Of a stretch of DNA of 57,735 bases, positions 36,601 to 45,039 are shown piece after piece. The notes under the pieces are model-generated. The model saw nothing but the letters and a program-made list of their open reading frames with translations, was not told the DNA's origin and did not search any database. The number at the start of each line of letters is the position of its first letter. Position 1 is the first letter of the stretch. The position numbers and the translations under genes are program-made. This DNA is from a virus. Where the stretch lies: the IMG/VR virus record IMGVR_UViG_3300025070_002730, positions 1-57,735 of that record; one strand, given 5' to 3'.

Positions 36601-37190
36601 GGAACATCATTACCTGCAGATGTAAATCTATATTGTTGTGTAAGTACTCCATTAATTGCTTTAGTTATTGATGGCTTACCAATTGTTCCGTTTTGTGGCA
36701 GTGCTGAATTTAACACACGTCTAAACTGTTCTGACCAATTAGAATTACTAGGGTCATTCCAAATAATAGTTTGGTCTGCTAAGTTAATACCGTTGCTATC
36801 AGTTAGAGCTTCTGTAGTACTTACTGTTTCAAATTTAAGTAATCCGTTTGCACATTGATTACGTTTAGGATTGTACGATAGCATACGTGCTAAACGGAGA
36901 ACTGATTCTCTACGTTCAGCTAGTTCTAAAAAGTTTTCTCTTGCGTTTAGATCAACTCTGTAACTAATATTTTGCCCTAAGAATGCAATCATGTCAATAA
37001 GAGCAAGATACTCTGATGTGTCTACATAGTCGTTAAAATCTTCTGGGTAATTTTGTCTTAGATAGGTGATCATTGCCCGTCTAAGTGTGTCAAAGTCATA
37101 ACTACGGAATTCCGCATTACGGTAACTTTGATATACTTTCTGCCAATCTTCTGCAAGTAGCAGTCTATTTTGTCTGTCGGTTGATGACAT
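33630..37190 (-). CDS. 6: Baseplate wedge protein gp6
   Basis: A 1186-residue gp6-type baseplate wedge protein. The N-terminus is characteristic: LAEDWQKVYQSYRNAEFRSY, LRRAMITYLRQNYPEDFNDY, SEYLALIDMIAFLGQNISYR and ENFLELAERRESVLRLARML. In T4 (660 residues) gp6 dimers join the wedges into a ring and trigger sheath contraction; here the protein is nearly twice as long. The C-terminal domain near 1030-1100 (Y-x-PLFGKHAQENLQATIKIV, ATYIMNRTAPDVVNILLV) is the expected dimerisation part. After that comes a strange Thr/Ser/Gly-only tail of about 45 residues. It lies directly downstream of gp25, PAAR and gp5, as in other T4-like baseplate clusters. Confidence 0.92.
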   Translation of the reverse strand: MSSTDRQNRLLLAEDWQKVYQSYRNAEFRSYDFDTLRRAMITYLRQNYPEDFNDYVDTSEYLALIDMIAFLGQNISYRVDLNARENFLELAERRESVLRLARMLSYNPKRNQCANGLLKFETVSTTEALTDSNGINLADQTIIWNDPSNSNWSEQFRRVLNSALPQNGTIGKPSITKAINGVLTQQYRFTSAGNDVPIYSFSKSVNGSTTQFEIVSTGIDTDFDVITEENPVPGNSLAFLYREDGRGSGSSNSGYFLHFRQGSLKSNAFDISSPSANQRISIEAENINDSDVWLYGLNSAGVPSKIWTKVSSTEGNNAIYNSLNKKIKDFYVVQTRSNDEISLVFADGTFGNLPQGGFRLYYRTSANRSLSINPAELTNITISFPYLSKSGTTETMTVGLELKTAVTNATISETTSSIRTNAPQTYYTQNRMVTGEDYNIVPLTTNQEIIKVKSTNRVASGISRYFDLKDATGKYSSTNLYGSDGILYREPYENKESFTFNTQTDIEGTIENTILPIIQNRAVSNFYFANYAKIIVSDLNATWKQTTKTTNSSTGLLNNINDVAYQLGTFTGGSLKYVEAGALLKFKPPVGFYFIGDGELTSDASAKGASTYKWVKVISVDGAGTSVSTTTGEGPVVFNEILPANSILEEVKPKLVKDITSDVRSQIIDQVFSYKTFALRYDQVTRNWRIIINENLNTVDVFSNGKTGDVTNNQLDSSWLILFETNGEKYTVTNRGLRYIFESDKELSFYFDGQNKIYDSQTGQLVKDKVAIMNFNTKPDELTPFNNDVNWEIVNTFRNADGYINSKKVEVSFFDLNDDGSIDDPDIFDVVVAPLTNTSTKYIFLKKESSDQGFSKYNYYNAGSTIKTVTTETDIGAYSQYSSGQIFYIIDNDNFKVLTNNVLVVTADYKAHVGRADLKFQYVHSADDGNRIDPSVSNIIDVYMLTQTYDQNYRKFISGAIATKPLPPSTDELFQNYGAEIAQYKSISDEVIYHSVEYKPLFGKHAQENLQATIKIVKNSGEVVNNNEVKTQVIGAINSFFSLQNWDFGNTFHFTELATYIMNRTAPDVVNILLVPKQSSQGFGSLYEVKAENNEIFINDATVDDIEIIDSVTASRIQSAGNVVTSTGTINTGIKSQALSTTSTTTTTTSTSTTTTTSSSSSSSSSSGSGSSGGSGSSGGSGGYGY
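33636..33770 (-). repeat. Low-complexity Thr/Ser/Gly tail at the end of gp6
   Basis: The last codons of gp6 form imperfect triplet and hexamer repeats. On the plus strand these read as runs of gtagttgtagatgtagatg, then gaacta/gcttgaact units, then gccgctaccgcc units. The encoded tail is Thr-rich, then a run of ten Ser, then Ser/Gly, ending GGYGY. Such arrays are prone to slippage, so length may vary between relatives. It is clearly in frame and ends at the normal coupled stop. Confidence 0.8.
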
Positions 37191-37216
37191 TGATTATCCT
37201 TCTTTAAACTCTACTG

Positions 37217-37224
37217 TATTTATT
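37217..37224 (-). promoter_or_regulatory. Late-type promoter motif AATAAATA upstream of gp6
   Basis: In the 63-base gap between gp25 and gp6 the minus strand reads AATAAATACAGT, identical over 12 bases to the motif at 18582-18593. It lies 27 bases before ATG 37190, with AAGAAGGA as ribosome site. The spacing equals that of the exact TATAAATA upstream of the 494-residue fibre gene, which supports a gp55-type late promoter. Confidence 0.5.
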
Positions 37225-37253
37225 GAAAACAATAATACTAGTACTTAATTGTG

Positions 37254-37688
37254 TCACGAAAGTCCAACGCTTTTATCAAACTGTAACTTTAGTTGTTCGC
37301 TAATATTATAGTCTAAGTACATCAATGTACATTCTATTTGTAATCCGCTTTCATATTCTGAAACTTGAACACCTGTTGCTTGTGTTCTAGGGTCATAATT
37401 TACAATATTTGTAACATTAGCTGTAATTGCGTCTTTCAATTGTGATGTTAATGGCTCGTATAAGGCATCCCAAATAATACAACCAAATCTAGGATCAGAT
37501 AATTTTTCTCCTTGACGTATATTAAGATGATTTAATAAATTTTGTTTAATTAATGAAATATCAAACTGCTGAAAAGAATTATTATCAGGATTAACCGTAC
37601 TAAATCCTCTGTAGGCTTTTTGTGCTACAGGCGGTTTTGACTCTGTTTTAGGAGTAATTTTAATTGTTTTGTATAAGTCTGTTGCCAT
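37254..37688 (-). CDS. 25: Baseplate wedge protein gp25 (GPW/gp25 family)
   Basis: A 144-residue protein of the gp25 family, a lysozyme-like-fold structural subunit at the inner baseplate and sheath-initiating end of contractile tails. Supporting segments are DISLIKQNLLNHLNIRQGEK, then LSDPRFGC-x-IWDALYEPL (the family's core D-P-x-FG motif), LKDAITANVTNIVNYDPR and a C-terminal LMYLDYNI. T4 gp25 is 132 residues, so the length is normal. It lies between PAAR and gp6, as in many contractile injection systems. It is structural; no catalytic activity is expected. The start ATG follows a weak purine stretch. Confidence 0.93.
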   Translation of the reverse strand: MATDLYKTIKITPKTESKPPVAQKAYRGFSTVNPDNNSFQQFDISLIKQNLLNHLNIRQGEKLSDPRFGCIIWDALYEPLTSQLKDAITANVTNIVNYDPRTQATGVQVSEYESGLQIECTLMYLDYNISEQLKLQFDKSVGLS

Positions 37689-37706
37689 GTTAATATTTAC
37701 CTTATT

Positions 37707-37970
37707 TTAATCTCCGACCAAAACATCACCACTACCTGTAGCTGTATGGTCACACACTGTATTTTCATCGCCTGCATTGCATACTGCTATGCCACCAATA
37801 AAAACATTATTAGATCCAGCAATAATATTTTGAGGAATATGAGGTAGCACTCCGTGTCCTGCTACACCGTCATTGTCTACAATTACTTTTTCTCCATTAG
37901 CAAACACTGTTGTTTGACTAGGAATTAAGTCTCCTCCTGATGTATCGTTATCTCTGCTTATTCCTGGCAT
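37707..37970 (-). CDS. PAAR-domain spike tip protein
   Basis: An 87-residue PAAR-like protein. PAAR proteins form a sharp cone on the end of the spike trimer (gp5.4 in T4), usually stabilised by a metal. Visible features are MPGISRDND-x3-GG, a glycine-rich series of short beta turns, GHGVLPHIP with possible metal-binding histidines, VFIGGIAVCNAGDENT and a C-terminal HTATGSGDVLVGD. The length (about 90) and the position immediately after the gp5-like spike gene, overlapping it by one base, fit the role exactly. Cys and His residues in the second half could bind iron or zinc. Confidence 0.88.
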   Translation of the reverse strand: MPGISRDNDTSGGDLIPSQTTVFANGEKVIVDNDGVAGHGVLPHIPQNIIAGSNNVFIGGIAVCNAGDENTVCDHTATGSGDVLVGD

Positions 37971-40735
37971 TATTGTACCTGTGATGTTCCTGCACCTTTA
38001 TCAATAGGTGTCGTTGTTGTTAAACTTGCCAATGGTGTAAGTTCATTGTTAATAATTTTTTGATAGAATCCTTTTCCTAATCCAATTCTGCTTGCTGTGT
38101 TTGAACCGTTTGAATCAGCATATCCAACTGCTTTTTTAAATTGTGATCCTAGAGAACTAAAACTTGTACTTGTCCAATCTACACTTTTACTTTTTAAGTA
38201 TGCTACTGCAACTTTTGTAGCAACTGTAGGATCGTTTGCCATGTCAGCATTGTTGTAAATATCAACACCTGCTAGTCCGCCATATTTTTTATAGTTATAT
38301 GTTCCTGTAATTTGTATAAGTCCTCTACCTCTATATCTAAATCCATCGCCTGTTTCTGGAGGACCGTTACCCATTCTGTTTCCGTATACTGAATTTGCAA
38401 TAGCTGGCGGTCCGCCAGCAACTAGTGCTTCTGCTTTACGCTTACCTGCTGATCCACCAAACCTATTTGGCCATACACGCTGTAGAGTTGATACTCTATA
38501 GTTCATATTTTCTGACCTTGGTTCAAAATTACATTCTTTTTGTACTTGGGCACAAGCCATTGCTACTGCATAAGCATTAGTTGATTTCCAAGTTAATGGA
38601 TCTAATCCTAAACCTTTTATAAGTTCGCTTAAGAAATACCGTTGCATATCATCTACTGGTACTGGATCTGCTGGCTGGTTGCCTGATGCATTATCTGTAT
38701 TTTTAGTTGGAACTTTGTCAGCATCAAATGGTTCTCTTACACGCTCACCTGTTACTGGATCTTGGATGTATGCATCTTGTGCATTATAGATACCCGATGT
38801 TTCTGAGTAATCAGGTATATCACTATCTTTATCAATTTGAGGTTGTTGTAATCTAACTTCTGGTGACGGTGCTAATATACTTGCTGTAGCACTAGGAGTA
38901 TGTCCTGCTGGATTAATGTTTTCGTGTCCGTCCCATGGTTCATGTCTTGGAATACGTCTTGGTCTGTTTGCTTCAACTGCAACACTTGCTCTTGTTGCAT
39001 CTGCTGTTACTCTCAACGGATTTCCGTCAGCATCATTAATAATATTATCATCTTTATCTCGTACTTCGTTAGCATCGTCTAATACCGCATTAGTTGCTGA
39101 TTTAGTAAATGTATCACCGATTACATCTGCTGTGTCAGCCGCCGTAGCAGGCACTGTACTATTCATGTGTACTTGTGATGCTGTTTCAGAATGTGTACCT
39201 ATACTTAGAATACTTGTTGTTGTTCCTGCATCTAATTTATTTGCAAGAGTACTTTTAATTTGTGTGTTAGCGGCACTTGTAAATTTATTATCGCCTACAG
39301 TATTTAAATTAAACGCTCCATTTACAGTCTGTCTGTAATCGCCAACTACTTTACTATGTAAGTTTGCGTTTATAGCAATATGTCCATCTTGACTAACTTG
39401 TAAATTATAATCTCCGTTAATTGTTGAACGCTGTGTTCCTTTGATTTGAATGTCTTGATCACTACCCACTGCTACAGTATGATTATTACCTGTCCATTCG
39501 TTTTTGTCCATTCCAACAAATGTAGTTTCGTTTTTATTTGTTTTAACATCTCTATCATTATTAACCATTAACTTATAATTACGTCCTGCTGTAAAGTTAA
39601 TATCTTTACCAGACTCAATGTTTATATCTCTATCAGCTTTTATGTTAAGATCTGTTTCTGTTCTTAGGTTAATACTATCTTGTGCGTACACATCAATTTT
39701 GCCATTTGATGTTAATTCAATCCATGCTGTACCATTTGCATTACCAATGTAAATTAAATCTTCTGTGTTATGTAATAAAATTTGATGCCCTGTTCTTGAA
39801 CGTAATCTAATATGTTCATTGAACGGTAACGTAACATCTGACTTACTAATATTATCAGGAGTATTCTCAATATCATAATATAGTGCTGGATTTTCTTTTG
39901 CTATTCCATTTCTAAGAATAGTAGGATCTCCATCGTCCATTGTAAATGCTGATCCGCCTAGTCTGCTTCTAAACATATAAGATGCACTTCGTACATCTCC
40001 ATATTTTCCTTTTGGCTTGCCATCACGCTTATCTAAAGGTCCAGGAGTATTCCAACCATAAACAGTATTAGGAATGTCACGTCTTGAACTTGTAGTTGTT
40101 GTTCCTCTAATAACATCTTGTTCAAGTCCTTGTTTTGCAAGTGTCAAAGACATCATAGGATTAATAGGTCTTGGAAATTTATCTGGATTATTTCCTTTAC
40201 GTATATCTAAAGGTCCTGTTGCGTTAGCTCCAATACCTTTATTAAATTCTCCTACGGGTAAACTTTTACCTTTGAAGTCATCCAGTATCCCGTCTTGTAC
40301 AATATTAGTTGACTTATCTGCTGGATAACCGCCTGGAACCATCATGTTCATATATTCGTCTTGAATACATCCTATCCAATAACACTGGTTTGGTGATCCT
40401 TCTGCAAATATAACAAGAACTTTAGTTCCTGGATCAGGTGGTACTGCCCAAAATCCGTAACTCTGTTGCGTATTATAATAGTCGTTATTTTTTCCGTTAC
40501 TACGAACATCTGTAGTTCCGTAAAACGGTGAGCAATACCTAGCTGTAAATAATTGTCCATCGTCTAAATCGTCTGAGCCAGCAACTGTGTTAGGTAATAA
40601 CTGTACTCGTAATGCTCCCTGACGTTTAGGATCTAAATGATTAACTACTTTTGCTAGAAAAGGGCCTGGAGGCATTTTTGCAAGGCCAACACCCGACGAG
40701 CGTTTATTAATATTATTTGATTCTATTTGATCCAT
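37970..40735 (-). CDS. 5: gp5-like baseplate spike with C-terminal GH19 lysozyme/chitinase domain
   Basis: A 921-residue spike protein. Residues 20-130 form the gp5 OB-fold (AKVVNHLDPKRQGALRVQLL, then FWAVPPDPGTKVLVIF, NQCYWIGCIQDEYMN). Residues about 340-480 are triple-beta-helix repeats (DINIESGKDINFTAG, QDIQIKGTQRSTINGDYNL). Residues about 695-905 are a GH19-type muramidase/chitinase domain: AQVQKECNF with the likely catalytic Glu, ENMNYR, NRMGNG, then G-x-GFRYRGRGLIQITG. In T4 the lysozyme sits between OB-fold and helix; here it is at the C-terminus. It should trimerise, pierce the outer membrane and locally open peptidoglycan. It is followed by the PAAR tip. Confidence 0.92.
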   Translation of the reverse strand: MDQIESNNINKRSSGVGLAKMPPGPFLAKVVNHLDPKRQGALRVQLLPNTVAGSDDLDDGQLFTARYCSPFYGTTDVRSNGKNNDYYNTQQSYGFWAVPPDPGTKVLVIFAEGSPNQCYWIGCIQDEYMNMMVPGGYPADKSTNIVQDGILDDFKGKSLPVGEFNKGIGANATGPLDIRKGNNPDKFPRPINPMMSLTLAKQGLEQDVIRGTTTTSSRRDIPNTVYGWNTPGPLDKRDGKPKGKYGDVRSASYMFRSRLGGSAFTMDDGDPTILRNGIAKENPALYYDIENTPDNISKSDVTLPFNEHIRLRSRTGHQILLHNTEDLIYIGNANGTAWIELTSNGKIDVYAQDSINLRTETDLNIKADRDINIESGKDINFTAGRNYKLMVNNDRDVKTNKNETTFVGMDKNEWTGNNHTVAVGSDQDIQIKGTQRSTINGDYNLQVSQDGHIAINANLHSKVVGDYRQTVNGAFNLNTVGDNKFTSAANTQIKSTLANKLDAGTTTSILSIGTHSETASQVHMNSTVPATAADTADVIGDTFTKSATNAVLDDANEVRDKDDNIINDADGNPLRVTADATRASVAVEANRPRRIPRHEPWDGHENINPAGHTPSATASILAPSPEVRLQQPQIDKDSDIPDYSETSGIYNAQDAYIQDPVTGERVREPFDADKVPTKNTDNASGNQPADPVPVDDMQRYFLSELIKGLGLDPLTWKSTNAYAVAMACAQVQKECNFEPRSENMNYRVSTLQRVWPNRFGGSAGKRKAEALVAGGPPAIANSVYGNRMGNGPPETGDGFRYRGRGLIQITGTYNYKKYGGLAGVDIYNNADMANDPTVATKVAVAYLKSKSVDWTSTSFSSLGSQFKKAVGYADSNGSNTASRIGLGKGFYQKIINNELTPLASLTTTTPIDKGAGTSQVQ

Positions 40736-40741
40736 TATGTT

Positions 40742-43735
40742 CTATTGCACTCCATAGTCGCCGTCATCGCCTGGTAAGTCAGCTGTGTTATCTGCACCAT
40801 AGCCACCATCTATACCAGCATTTGGGTTACTTGTTTTTCCAAATGCTTCTCTTTGATAGTCGACATCTGAGTCAACCTGTGCATTTTTATCTACTTTTGG
40901 TTGTGATGGTTTTGGTTTATCTTTATCAGTTGCTAACTTAGCCGCTTCTTCTGTAGTTAAATTAGCTTGTTGTTGTTCGCTAACATCTATTATGCCATCC
41001 ATATTTTTATCAGCTACAGCAAAATCATGCTGAGGACTGTTTTCGCCAAATTTAGCTTTAGCTTCATTTTGTGCTTTTGTATAGGCTTCTTTTTGGTCTT
41101 GTATTTTCTTTTTGGCCGCTTCTTCTAGATCTTTTAAATCAAAGTTAGGACGTTTTACTAGTTCAAGTTCTTGTGTAAATAAGTTGCCTGAAAAATTATT
41201 ATTGACTCCAACAACTTGATACAATCCACTGAAGTTTGAAACTCCAACAGCTGGTCCGTCCATTTTATAATTTCCTGCTTGTGGATCAATATCTATAGGA
41301 GATAAAAAGTTTAGCAATATATCAACTTGTCCGTTTTGGTAACTAATACTTCCATCCGAAGTGACATTCGTCCATTCAGTTACACTTGCGTTATAATTTC
41401 CTGTTCCGCTATCTGCAATATAATAAGGATCTCCTAAAATTTTAATAGTCATTGTTAATAAGTCAACATCACTGTTTACAAGGGCTTCATTAAACTGTCT
41501 AGCCATTCTTCTTTCTGCTGTTTCAGTCACTGCACCAGCAAGTTCTTGTGATTTAGACTGTGATACATCGCTTTGTATGTTTGTTACGTTAGCACCAGTT
41601 TTATCTGAAGTATCGTTGTCTAATTCAAGTTCTGTACTTTTTTCTGTTGAAGACTGATTTGAAGCATCGTTGTTACCGCTGTTATTGTTATAATCAGTTG
41701 ATATAGATCTATAAAATGCATTATTAAATTCGATATTAAATTCTAAAATATCTTTATTAAGTCCTGTGTACATATAATTGTATGCTTTGGCCGCTTCTTC
41801 AACTAGTTTATTATATCCTGCTGGTGGGTCATTAGGTAATTTAAATATACTTGTATTTGCTCTATATGGTACAACTTTATATACGTAAATTCTTGGCATT
41901 CGTCCTAGTGCTTTTTCGGCTTCTTTATCAGCAACCATATATACATCAGCTTCAACTCTAAACCAAGGTATAGTACCATCTTTAGCTTGAAGCTCTTTTC
42001 TCATTATAGTTTCACCAAAGGCACTTAATAACACAAGCTCTTCAAGGACTCTTTGTATTGGTGTTCCGGCTCTAAACTGTATAGTGCGTTGTTGAGGATT
42101 AATTAGAGTGCCATTTTTTGAATATGTCATTGTTTTAGGATTTAAAGCAAATCCTGATTTGCCAAATGGAGTATCTCCATATGCTGTTGGTATTTCAGTT
42201 GTAATTTTATTTCTACCAATAGCATTAGTTCCTGTATCTCTATTTGCTATTGTTTTTTTAATTGTTTCGCTTAGATTACCTCTTTTAATACTATAACCTA
42301 ATAATGAATTAACATAGTCTTTTTTCTGCTTGCCTTTACTCTCGGCCCAATCTCTAGTGTCCTCAGCATAGCCTGCACCATCTTCTCGAGAATCAATTGT
42401 TGTATAGGCCGCATCATAATTAATTCCTTCTTTAATTATATAATCGTCCCCTTCAGTTGCAGTATTTTTACCATATTCTGTTCCAGAATTTGTAGCATCT
42501 TTCATTGCATCTGCCGCCGCCGCACTTGAAGTATCTGTTGGGAAAGAAAATACAAATTCATCTGTTTCAACTTTATTTTTTTGGAACTTTTGTTTTTGTA
42601 ATAAATGTGTGTTAATTTGTGTTGCTAAACTTCCTAATCCTGATTGACAAATTTCTTCAAGGTCTGTCCCGTGTATAGTAACATTACATGGCAAGTTTTG
42701 TGTTCCATCTTGAAATGCTTCGTCATTAAATGCACTACAAGAAAATCTATAAATTGAACCTTCTGTATCAACATTAAAATCAACACTTACAATTTTTAAA
42801 GGTAAAAGACGTTTAGCTGACGATAGTTGGGGATTAACTTCTCCTTCACCTATATCTTGCCAGCCTACAAAATTAATTGACAATAACCAAGGTGCTTCTA
42901 AATAATTAGTATATCCTGCATTGTTAGATGCTAATTGCATTGTTTGTAAAAGTTGGCCCATACTATATGGTTCTCTAATTTCAAAACTTAAATTATAAAA
43001 ATTAGTTGATCTACTTTTTTTGTTTGGTGCAATTACAGTTTGTATATCTACATTATCTATAAAATATTGTGTATCTATATTGTAGTGTTTTTCTGCATGT
43101 GTTCTTGGTTTTTGATCAGCATTAAATGATCCTCCAGATTTGAGCACCATGTGTCCATTTCTAAGACCGGTTTTTCTGTAGGTATCATCTGGAAAATTTA
43201 ATTCATCTGGACTTATGCATCCAAACGAAAATATATTATTATAAGATGCAAATGATTCTAATTCATTTGGTAACGGTAATGATCCTGGTTGTTGTGATAT
43301 TTGAGATGATAGAGCTTTAGGCGGTGTCTTAACTTTTGAAACATCGCCAAATGTTGCTGATTGTGATCCTCTGGCTCCATAGTTTTGTGATACTGGGTAC
43401 GGTTCATCTTGTTCTAAAACTTTAACTATAGGACTTGAAGTTTGATTAGCTTTACTAATAATTCCTGAAAACGGATGTCCTTGGAAGAAAGGAGGTATTT
43501 CGCCCTTCTTAGCGGCCTCTCCGTTTGTTTCATACATGTCGGCAAGACCATGCATGCCAAGAGCTCGCATAACCTTTTTAGCTTCTTCAGGATCGCCTTC
43601 GGCTGGCTTTGGTTGTTTGGGAGGTTTTGTACCCAACTCATTATATGTTTTACCGCTTTTGTCTTTTGGATCTACTTTATTACCTGGAGTGATTAGTGCT
43701 TCTCCAGTTTTAGGATCCGTTCGGTATGTAGACAA
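40742..43735 (-). CDS. Baseplate hub protein (gp27-like position) with EF-hand loop
   Basis: A 997-residue structural protein upstream of the spike gene. The central part (FEIREPYSMGQLLQTMQLAS, WLLSINFVGWQDIGEGEV, RLLPLKIVSVDFNVDTEGS) fits hub proteins of marine T4-like phages. A later segment NLFTQELELVKRPN is typical of the end of hub-type tail proteins. Residues 909-920 read DKNMDGIIDVSE, a textbook EF-hand calcium loop. The Lys/Glu-rich helix before it and the acidic Gly-rich tail are unusual. The start is TTG 43735, supported by GGAG seven bases upstream; no ATG fits. It is much longer than T4 gp27 (391 residues), so the match is by role and position only. Confidence 0.7.
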   Translation of the reverse strand: MSTYRTDPKTGEALITPGNKVDPKDKSGKTYNELGTKPPKQPKPAEGDPEEAKKVMRALGMHGLADMYETNGEAAKKGEIPPFFQGHPFSGIISKANQTSSPIVKVLEQDEPYPVSQNYGARGSQSATFGDVSKVKTPPKALSSQISQQPGSLPLPNELESFASYNNIFSFGCISPDELNFPDDTYRKTGLRNGHMVLKSGGSFNADQKPRTHAEKHYNIDTQYFIDNVDIQTVIAPNKKSRSTNFYNLSFEIREPYSMGQLLQTMQLASNNAGYTNYLEAPWLLSINFVGWQDIGEGEVNPQLSSAKRLLPLKIVSVDFNVDTEGSIYRFSCSAFNDEAFQDGTQNLPCNVTIHGTDLEEICQSGLGSLATQINTHLLQKQKFQKNKVETDEFVFSFPTDTSSAAAADAMKDATNSGTEYGKNTATEGDDYIIKEGINYDAAYTTIDSREDGAGYAEDTRDWAESKGKQKKDYVNSLLGYSIKRGNLSETIKKTIANRDTGTNAIGRNKITTEIPTAYGDTPFGKSGFALNPKTMTYSKNGTLINPQQRTIQFRAGTPIQRVLEELVLLSAFGETIMRKELQAKDGTIPWFRVEADVYMVADKEAEKALGRMPRIYVYKVVPYRANTSIFKLPNDPPAGYNKLVEEAAKAYNYMYTGLNKDILEFNIEFNNAFYRSISTDYNNNSGNNDASNQSSTEKSTELELDNDTSDKTGANVTNIQSDVSQSKSQELAGAVTETAERRMARQFNEALVNSDVDLLTMTIKILGDPYYIADSGTGNYNASVTEWTNVTSDGSISYQNGQVDILLNFLSPIDIDPQAGNYKMDGPAVGVSNFSGLYQVVGVNNNFSGNLFTQELELVKRPNFDLKDLEEAAKKKIQDQKEAYTKAQNEAKAKFGENSPQHDFAVADKNMDGIIDVSEQQQANLTTEEAAKLATDKDKPKPSQPKVDKNAQVDSDVDYQREAFGKTSNPNAGIDGGYGADNTADLPGDDGDYGVQ

Positions 43736-43737
43736 AT

Positions 43738-44025
43738 TTATTCTCCAATTGCTTCTTTAACACGTTTTGGATCTGGCAAATAAATTTGTACTCCAGGTAC
43801 CATGTCGTATACAGGGTCTTCAATAACGTCTAAATTTCTTTGTGCAAAAACCCACCATAGTTTGTTTGATCCATACATGTCATGAGCTAGTAAATCTGGC
43901 CTGTGTGTATACTGAGGCTCAATAGTATATAACGGATCATCAGCATATGCTGGCACAGGTCTGATTGATAATATATCAAGATTTCCGTTGAATTGTGTTT
44001 TTGTATGTTTGTATGGGCTACTCAT
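43738..44025 (-). CDS. 53: gp53-like baseplate wedge protein with LysM-like fold
   Basis: A 95-residue protein whose core (YTHRPDLLAHDMYGSNKLWW, V-x-AQRN, then MVPGVQIYLPDP) matches the LysM-like region of gp53, the wedge protein that helps join wedges around the hub in T4. LysM-type folds here act as a structural clamp rather than a peptidoglycan binder. It is shorter than T4 gp53 (196 residues), as is usual in marine relatives. It overlaps the upstream gene by one base and ends two bases before the hub gene's TTG start. Confidence 0.78.
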   Translation of the reverse strand: MSSPYKHTKTQFNGNLDILSIRPVPAYADDPLYTIEPQYTHRPDLLAHDMYGSNKLWWVFAQRNLDVIEDPVYDMVPGVQIYLPDPKRVKEAIGE

Positions 44026-44957
44026 TAAATATATCCTTGTCCAAGATTAGATCCATTAGTAAAGTCTGTATAATTAAATGTTGATTGTTTTGATCTACTG
44101 TATATAGGTTGGACTGTAATACTAAATTGTGATTCAGCTGGTGCCCAACCGTAATTTAGTTTTGTAGCAGACTGATCCATCATAGCTCGTTGTGCTTCTC
44201 GACCAGATAAACGTGGGCCTGTACTAAATCCTGTACTAATATAATCAACTTCATTAGGCATATCAACTGTAAAGTTTTGTATAATAACTGGAACATTGTT
44301 GAATACATAGTCACCATAACCATTTAATTTTGCAATAGGTGGTGGAGACCCTGTGCTGTTCATTCCATAATCCATTTTGGTCATTGTTCTTAAATAATGT
44401 AAACATGCCATCCAATATCTTGCTTCTGTTGCATTTTGGACGTAAAATTGTCCCACAATGGTCATTGCGTCCACTTGTGAGTTCTGATACGCAAAGAACG
44501 GATAATTATTATGTATAGGGCTTACAGTATTATATGCGGCTGAATGACTGATAATAATTGTAGGTGTATAAGGAAAAACCATGTTTCCACCTGTAGATGC
44601 TTCGTTTAACGGATTTAGTATTCCATCTGCGGCAATTGATGGAGGAACTGATAATTTGACACGCCAATCTTTGTTTTCAACATCTGTATTAAAAAATGCT
44701 TTTGATTTTGCTTCAAAGTTATTAGCACCTTTCTTTGGAAGGTTCACACCTCGCATTTTAGATCCTAGATCACCTGCAATATCACCAAATATGTCTTGTC
44801 CAATATCTTTTATAGTGTCAATACCACCTGATATAAAATCAGGAACATTACCGCTTGCTACATTCTGTCCTGCGGCGCCAGTGCCTGTAGGGGGTTTCTT
44901 TTGACCCGCCGCATAGTTGCGAGCAGATACGTAATCACTGTCTCTATTTCTTGCCAT
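44025..44957 (-). CDS. Tail tube/baseplate junction protein (gp48/gp54-like)
   Basis: A 310-residue protein with a Gly/Pro-rich N-terminus and a conserved core: DWRVKLSVPP, MVFPYTPTIIISHSAAYN, H-x-NYPFFAYQNSQVD, VGQFYVQNATEARYWMACLH and LNGYGDYVFNNVPVIIQNFT. This core belongs to tube-like baseplate proteins that cap the hub and start the tail tube in T4-like phages (gp48 or gp54); I cannot say which. The end (ESQFSITVQPIYSRSKQ) is also typical. It is the first gene of the minus-strand tail cluster and lies back to back with gp55. An AGGAG ribosome site precedes ATG 44957. Confidence 0.72.
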   Translation of the reverse strand: MARNRDSDYVSARNYAAGQKKPPTGTGAAGQNVASGNVPDFISGGIDTIKDIGQDIFGDIAGDLGSKMRGVNLPKKGANNFEAKSKAFFNTDVENKDWRVKLSVPPSIAADGILNPLNEASTGGNMVFPYTPTIIISHSAAYNTVSPIHNNYPFFAYQNSQVDAMTIVGQFYVQNATEARYWMACLHYLRTMTKMDYGMNSTGSPPPIAKLNGYGDYVFNNVPVIIQNFTVDMPNEVDYISTGFSTGPRLSGREAQRAMMDQSATKLNYGWAPAESQFSITVQPIYSRSKQSTFNYTDFTNGSNLGQGYI

Positions 44958-44988
44958 AATTTAATTGTCTCCTATATACATTATTTAG

Positions 44989-45017
44989 TTGACTTTATTA
45001 ACAGAGTAGTTTATAAT
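44989..45017 (+). promoter_or_regulatory. Sigma-70-type promoter for gp55
   Basis: TTGACT at 44989-44994 and TATAAT at 45012-45017 are separated by exactly 17 bases, close to the perfect bacterial housekeeping consensus. The expected start of transcription is about 15 bases before the GGAG ribosome site of the gp55 gene. A host-type promoter is what an early or middle gene encoding the late sigma factor would need. Confidence 0.85.
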
Positions 45018-45039
45018 ATAACAAACAATCGGAGAAAAT

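Noticed and set aside
43738-44025. Peptidoglycan-binding LysM protein
   Set aside because: The LysM-like fold and position match gp53 of the baseplate, where the fold is structural; there is no signal peptide or lytic domain.
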